Source: Planctomycetota bacterium (GTDB lineage Bacteria > Planctomycetota > PUPC01 > JACPCR01). From it: 7,357 nucleotides of DNA. The position numbers were made by a program, and so were the translations under genes. Of this stretch, positions 6,501-7,357 are shown piece after piece. Where the stretch lies: the NCBI GenBank assembly GCA_030740295.1, contig JASLXP010001114.1, positions 1 through 7,357 of the forward strand, written 5' to 3'. Below the pieces are notes generated by a model. That model was not told the origin of the DNA. It was given only the letters and a program-made list of their open reading frames with translations, and did not search any database. The stretch's first letter is position 1; the number at the start of each line of letters is the position of its first letter.

Positions 6501-7357
6501 TGCACACCATAGAGCCAGCCGTCCGGCCCCCATTGAAGTGAGTTCGCTACGGAGTGCGCATCGTCCAGGCCGAATCCGACGAGTCGGACTTCCGGATCGC
6601 TGTCCGGCTTATCATCGTTGTTCTGATCGGGATAGAACAGGAGGTAGGGCGACTGCAAGACCCACGCGCCGCCATGTCCGAGCGCAAGACCGGATGCCAG
6701 GTTCAGCCCATCGATGAAATCGCTGGCCTTGTCCGCTCGGCCGTCGCCGTCGGTATCTTCGAGAATGGTGATCCGGTCAGCGCCTCGCGGCCCGTGCGGG
6801 GGCGGCTTCGGCAATCGGTCATAGCGAATTCGATCGTAGCGGTCACCGGACACCTTCTTCAGTCCCGCGGGCTCGGGATACTGCAGATACTGAATGACCC
6901 AGACCCGATTGCGATTATCCACGGTCATCGTCACCGGCTGTCGAACCATCGGCTCGGAGGCGAACAGCTCGACCTTCAGACCATCCGCGACGTGCAGCTT
7001 CTTGAGCGCAGCTTCGGGAGCAAAACCTCTTCGGCCCGTGGATAGGGCGGGTGGCTTTTTCCGATCGGTGAGGGAGTCGTTTCGGGCGACTTCATAAGCG
7101 GCCGCGTAGGTCTCCCCGAGCATGATGAGGGACTTCCGATCGAAGTGCACCTTGTCCTTTGCCATGCCTCCGGTCGAATCAGCGAAACCGGTGTTGGACA
7201 CCTTGCCGGGGAGCTCACGCAGAATCCTGCGGACCTTGTTGATCGGCAGGCCGGCCGCCCAGTAGATGCTGTTCCGCAGCATGGTCTGAAAGGCGGGCAA
7301 CCTGAAATCGTCCACGTGTCCGAGGGAGGTGTAAAAGACTTTGCCTCCCTTTGCGGG
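3593..7357 (-). CDS. ThuA / PVC-type propeller dehydrogenase / HEAT-like / heme c / jelly-roll protein (5' partial)
   Basis: The frame runs from the right edge to the TGA at 3595-3593. GTG 7315 is internal, because VFYTSLGH just upstream is typical of the end of a ThuA-like domain. Numbering from GTG 7315, the ThuA end reaches about residue 24. Residues 34-80 resemble the last block of a SASA esterase. About 105-480 is the propeller domain of PVC 'putative membrane-bound dehydrogenases' (TIGR02604 type), with DTDGDGRAD at 187-195 and WGPDGWLYG at 262-270. About 500-900 is helical and HEAT-like. About 920-1062 is the CxxCH heme domain (TIGR02603 type), with C942, C945 and H946 and a likely axial M1038 in SPMPENL. 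About 1077-1240 is an extra beta domain ending in GVDNISL. The family is predicted to be exported and to oxidise sugars or alcohols with electron transfer through heme, but few members are characterised. The substrate is unknown. The gene converges on the sulfatase gene with a 73-base gap. Confidence 0.9.
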   Translation of the reverse strand, partial: PAKGGKVFYTSLGHVDDFRLPAFQTMLRNSIYWAAGLPINKVRRILRELPGKVSNTGFADSTGGMAKDKVHFDRKSLIMLGETYAAAYEVARNDSLTDRKKPPALSTGRRGFAPEAALKKLHVADGLKVELFASEPMVRQPVTMTVDNRNRVWVIQYLQYPEPAGLKKVSGDRYDRIRYDRLPKPPPHGPRGADRITILEDTDGDGRADKASDFIDGLNLASGLALGHGGAWVLQSPYLLFYPDQNNDDKPDSDPEVRLVGFGLDDAHSVANSLQWGPDGWLYGVHGSTVNADVRGVKFQQGIWRYHPATDCFELFSEGGGNTYGLDFDRLGNAIAGTNAGVPGLHQMQGAYHSKNFGKHGALHNPHTFGYFGHMPHSGSSIGKLSVGGIFYQAEQWPPKWRNKYITANPLNHALYAIDVQPRGSTFSTKFQERLVWSDDAWFQPVDLALEANGSLLIADWYDGNISYQRTYRDRKNFDAERGRIYRISAKARPGPNAVQEKTRLKPLLQPRATHELFHPNILRARRALQSLAERHDRSLAPKHAKLLDEAKDERNALHALWALNLCQSLNENDGSAIRSLQHRFPIVRAWTARLLGDQLQVSTAIRNQLMKLARDETDVRVRAQLACTAKRLPGEDCLAIATELARHDADQSDPYVPLLLWWAVESKSVTHREQILSWLKSPKEWVRPLMQKTIIPRLTRRYAAEGGELGFATCTQLLALAPTSSDVERVISGMEKQLQGLRQGKMPDALRAPLARLWKGDHHPQSLVMFSLRMGNEAALREAVTRMNDTKVAGRTRVQLIDAIGQTGNDAALKPLLDLFQQSDSVAIQSAVLASLARFKSADVGTMILQVYKSLSRDLRAEARQVLYSRAAWSQALLQAIDGGQLSSTEIPHQELSRLQSHPDPTIRKLVQKTWGKVRTVSSQDKRKQMLEIGRTVLEGTGDVVRGKTQFMNLCGKCHQLHSEGGKFGPDLTPYPRHELSYLLLHTVDPGAVIRPAYQGVVIVTDDERMLTGILAESTPRTVTLLDANNKRTLLARDDIEHMKDSELSPMPENLFSTFKPQAIRDLFAYLRSKTSGPLRNDLSSLTGLHETFETPTDAWRITDNGTQTAAKFQETGGRPGGWLQLNDSSGGRMAIVLPKEWHAELKPGNRTVLSFDARTVDRKNGRPHEAFGLVEITGAGKTLTADAAGPKPIVPGVSWTTYSLTLDARTFRVSEPEWQRILSDLTQIIIRLEAYAGANEIMGVDNISLRAR
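4478..4492 (-). other. c-type heme attachment motif CGKCH
   Basis: Read on the minus strand, these codons give C942-G-K-C945-H946, the classic site for covalent heme c attachment with histidine as one axial ligand. It is followed by a GGKFGPDLT stretch typical of the PVC heme-binding domain. M1038, encoded at 4202-4204, is the likely second ligand. Heme attachment happens outside the cytoplasmic membrane, so the whole protein should be exported even though its N-terminus is not in the window. Confidence 0.9.
7076..7216 (-). other. Segment resembling the C-terminal block of a SASA-type carbohydrate esterase
   Basis: Residues 34-80 of the minus-strand protein (from GTG 7315) lie between the ThuA end and the propeller domain. 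They contain ADSTGGMAKDKVHFD followed by SLIMLGETYAAAY. This matches my memory of the last conserved block of SASA (sialate O-acetylesterase-like) SGNH esterases: a D-x-x-H pair (here D54 and H57), then a helix with LGxxYA. The rest of that domain, including its nucleophile block, is absent from the visible sequence on both sides of this segment. The likeness is from motif memory, not from an alignment. Confidence 0.45.

Noticed and set aside
6722..6757. DTDGDG loop as a dockerin or EF-hand module
   Set aside because: Single aspartate-rich loops are a normal part of the PVC propeller family, and there is no paired helix-loop-helix.
7313..7315. GTG 7315 as the true start of the minus-strand gene
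   Set aside because: The frame stays open to the window edge and the residues upstream continue a ThuA-like domain ending.

Overview
The window looks like chromosomal DNA of a member of the PVC superphylum, most likely a planctomycete (Pirellula/Rhodopirellula type) or a verrucomicrobial relative. The main reason is the long minus-strand protein. It carries the propeller-type 'putative membrane-bound dehydrogenase' domain and the CxxCH heme-binding domain that are hallmarks of Pirellula and Verrucomicrobium genomes. It sits beside a formylglycine-type sulfatase and a glycan-binding, hydrolase-like protein, which is typical accessory gene content in these marine or soil polysaccharide degraders. 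The DNA appears moderately GC-rich and is almost entirely coding.

Layout. Bases 1-2162 (+) hold the 3' part of a gene for a protein with an N-terminal discoidin-like carbohydrate-binding domain, a middle beta domain, a TIM-barrel glycoside-hydrolase-like domain and a small C-terminal beta domain. Its true start lies off the left edge. After 43 bases comes a complete 437-residue S1-type sulfatase gene at 2206-3519 (+), probably in the same transcript. A 73-base convergent junction (3520-3592) follows, with an inverted repeat flanked by A and T runs that fits a bidirectional terminator. Bases 3593-7357 (-) hold the 3' part of a very long gene. It encodes, in order, the end of a ThuA-like domain, a short segment resembling the last block of a SASA (sialate O-acetylesterase type) esterase, a beta-propeller dehydrogenase domain, a HEAT-like helical region, a c-type heme domain and a C-terminal jelly-roll-like domain. 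Its start lies off the right edge.

How the genes may work together (inference). The hydrolase-like protein would bind and cut a glycan, the sulfatase would remove sulfate esters from it or its fragments, and the heme protein would oxidise a sugar or alcohol and pass electrons to the respiratory chain. Nothing in the window fixes the substrate. No RNA genes, CRISPR arrays, insertion sequences or phage genes were seen.

The two most interesting points are the esterase-like remnant between the ThuA and propeller domains, and the hydrolase-like TIM barrel, whose family I cannot name.
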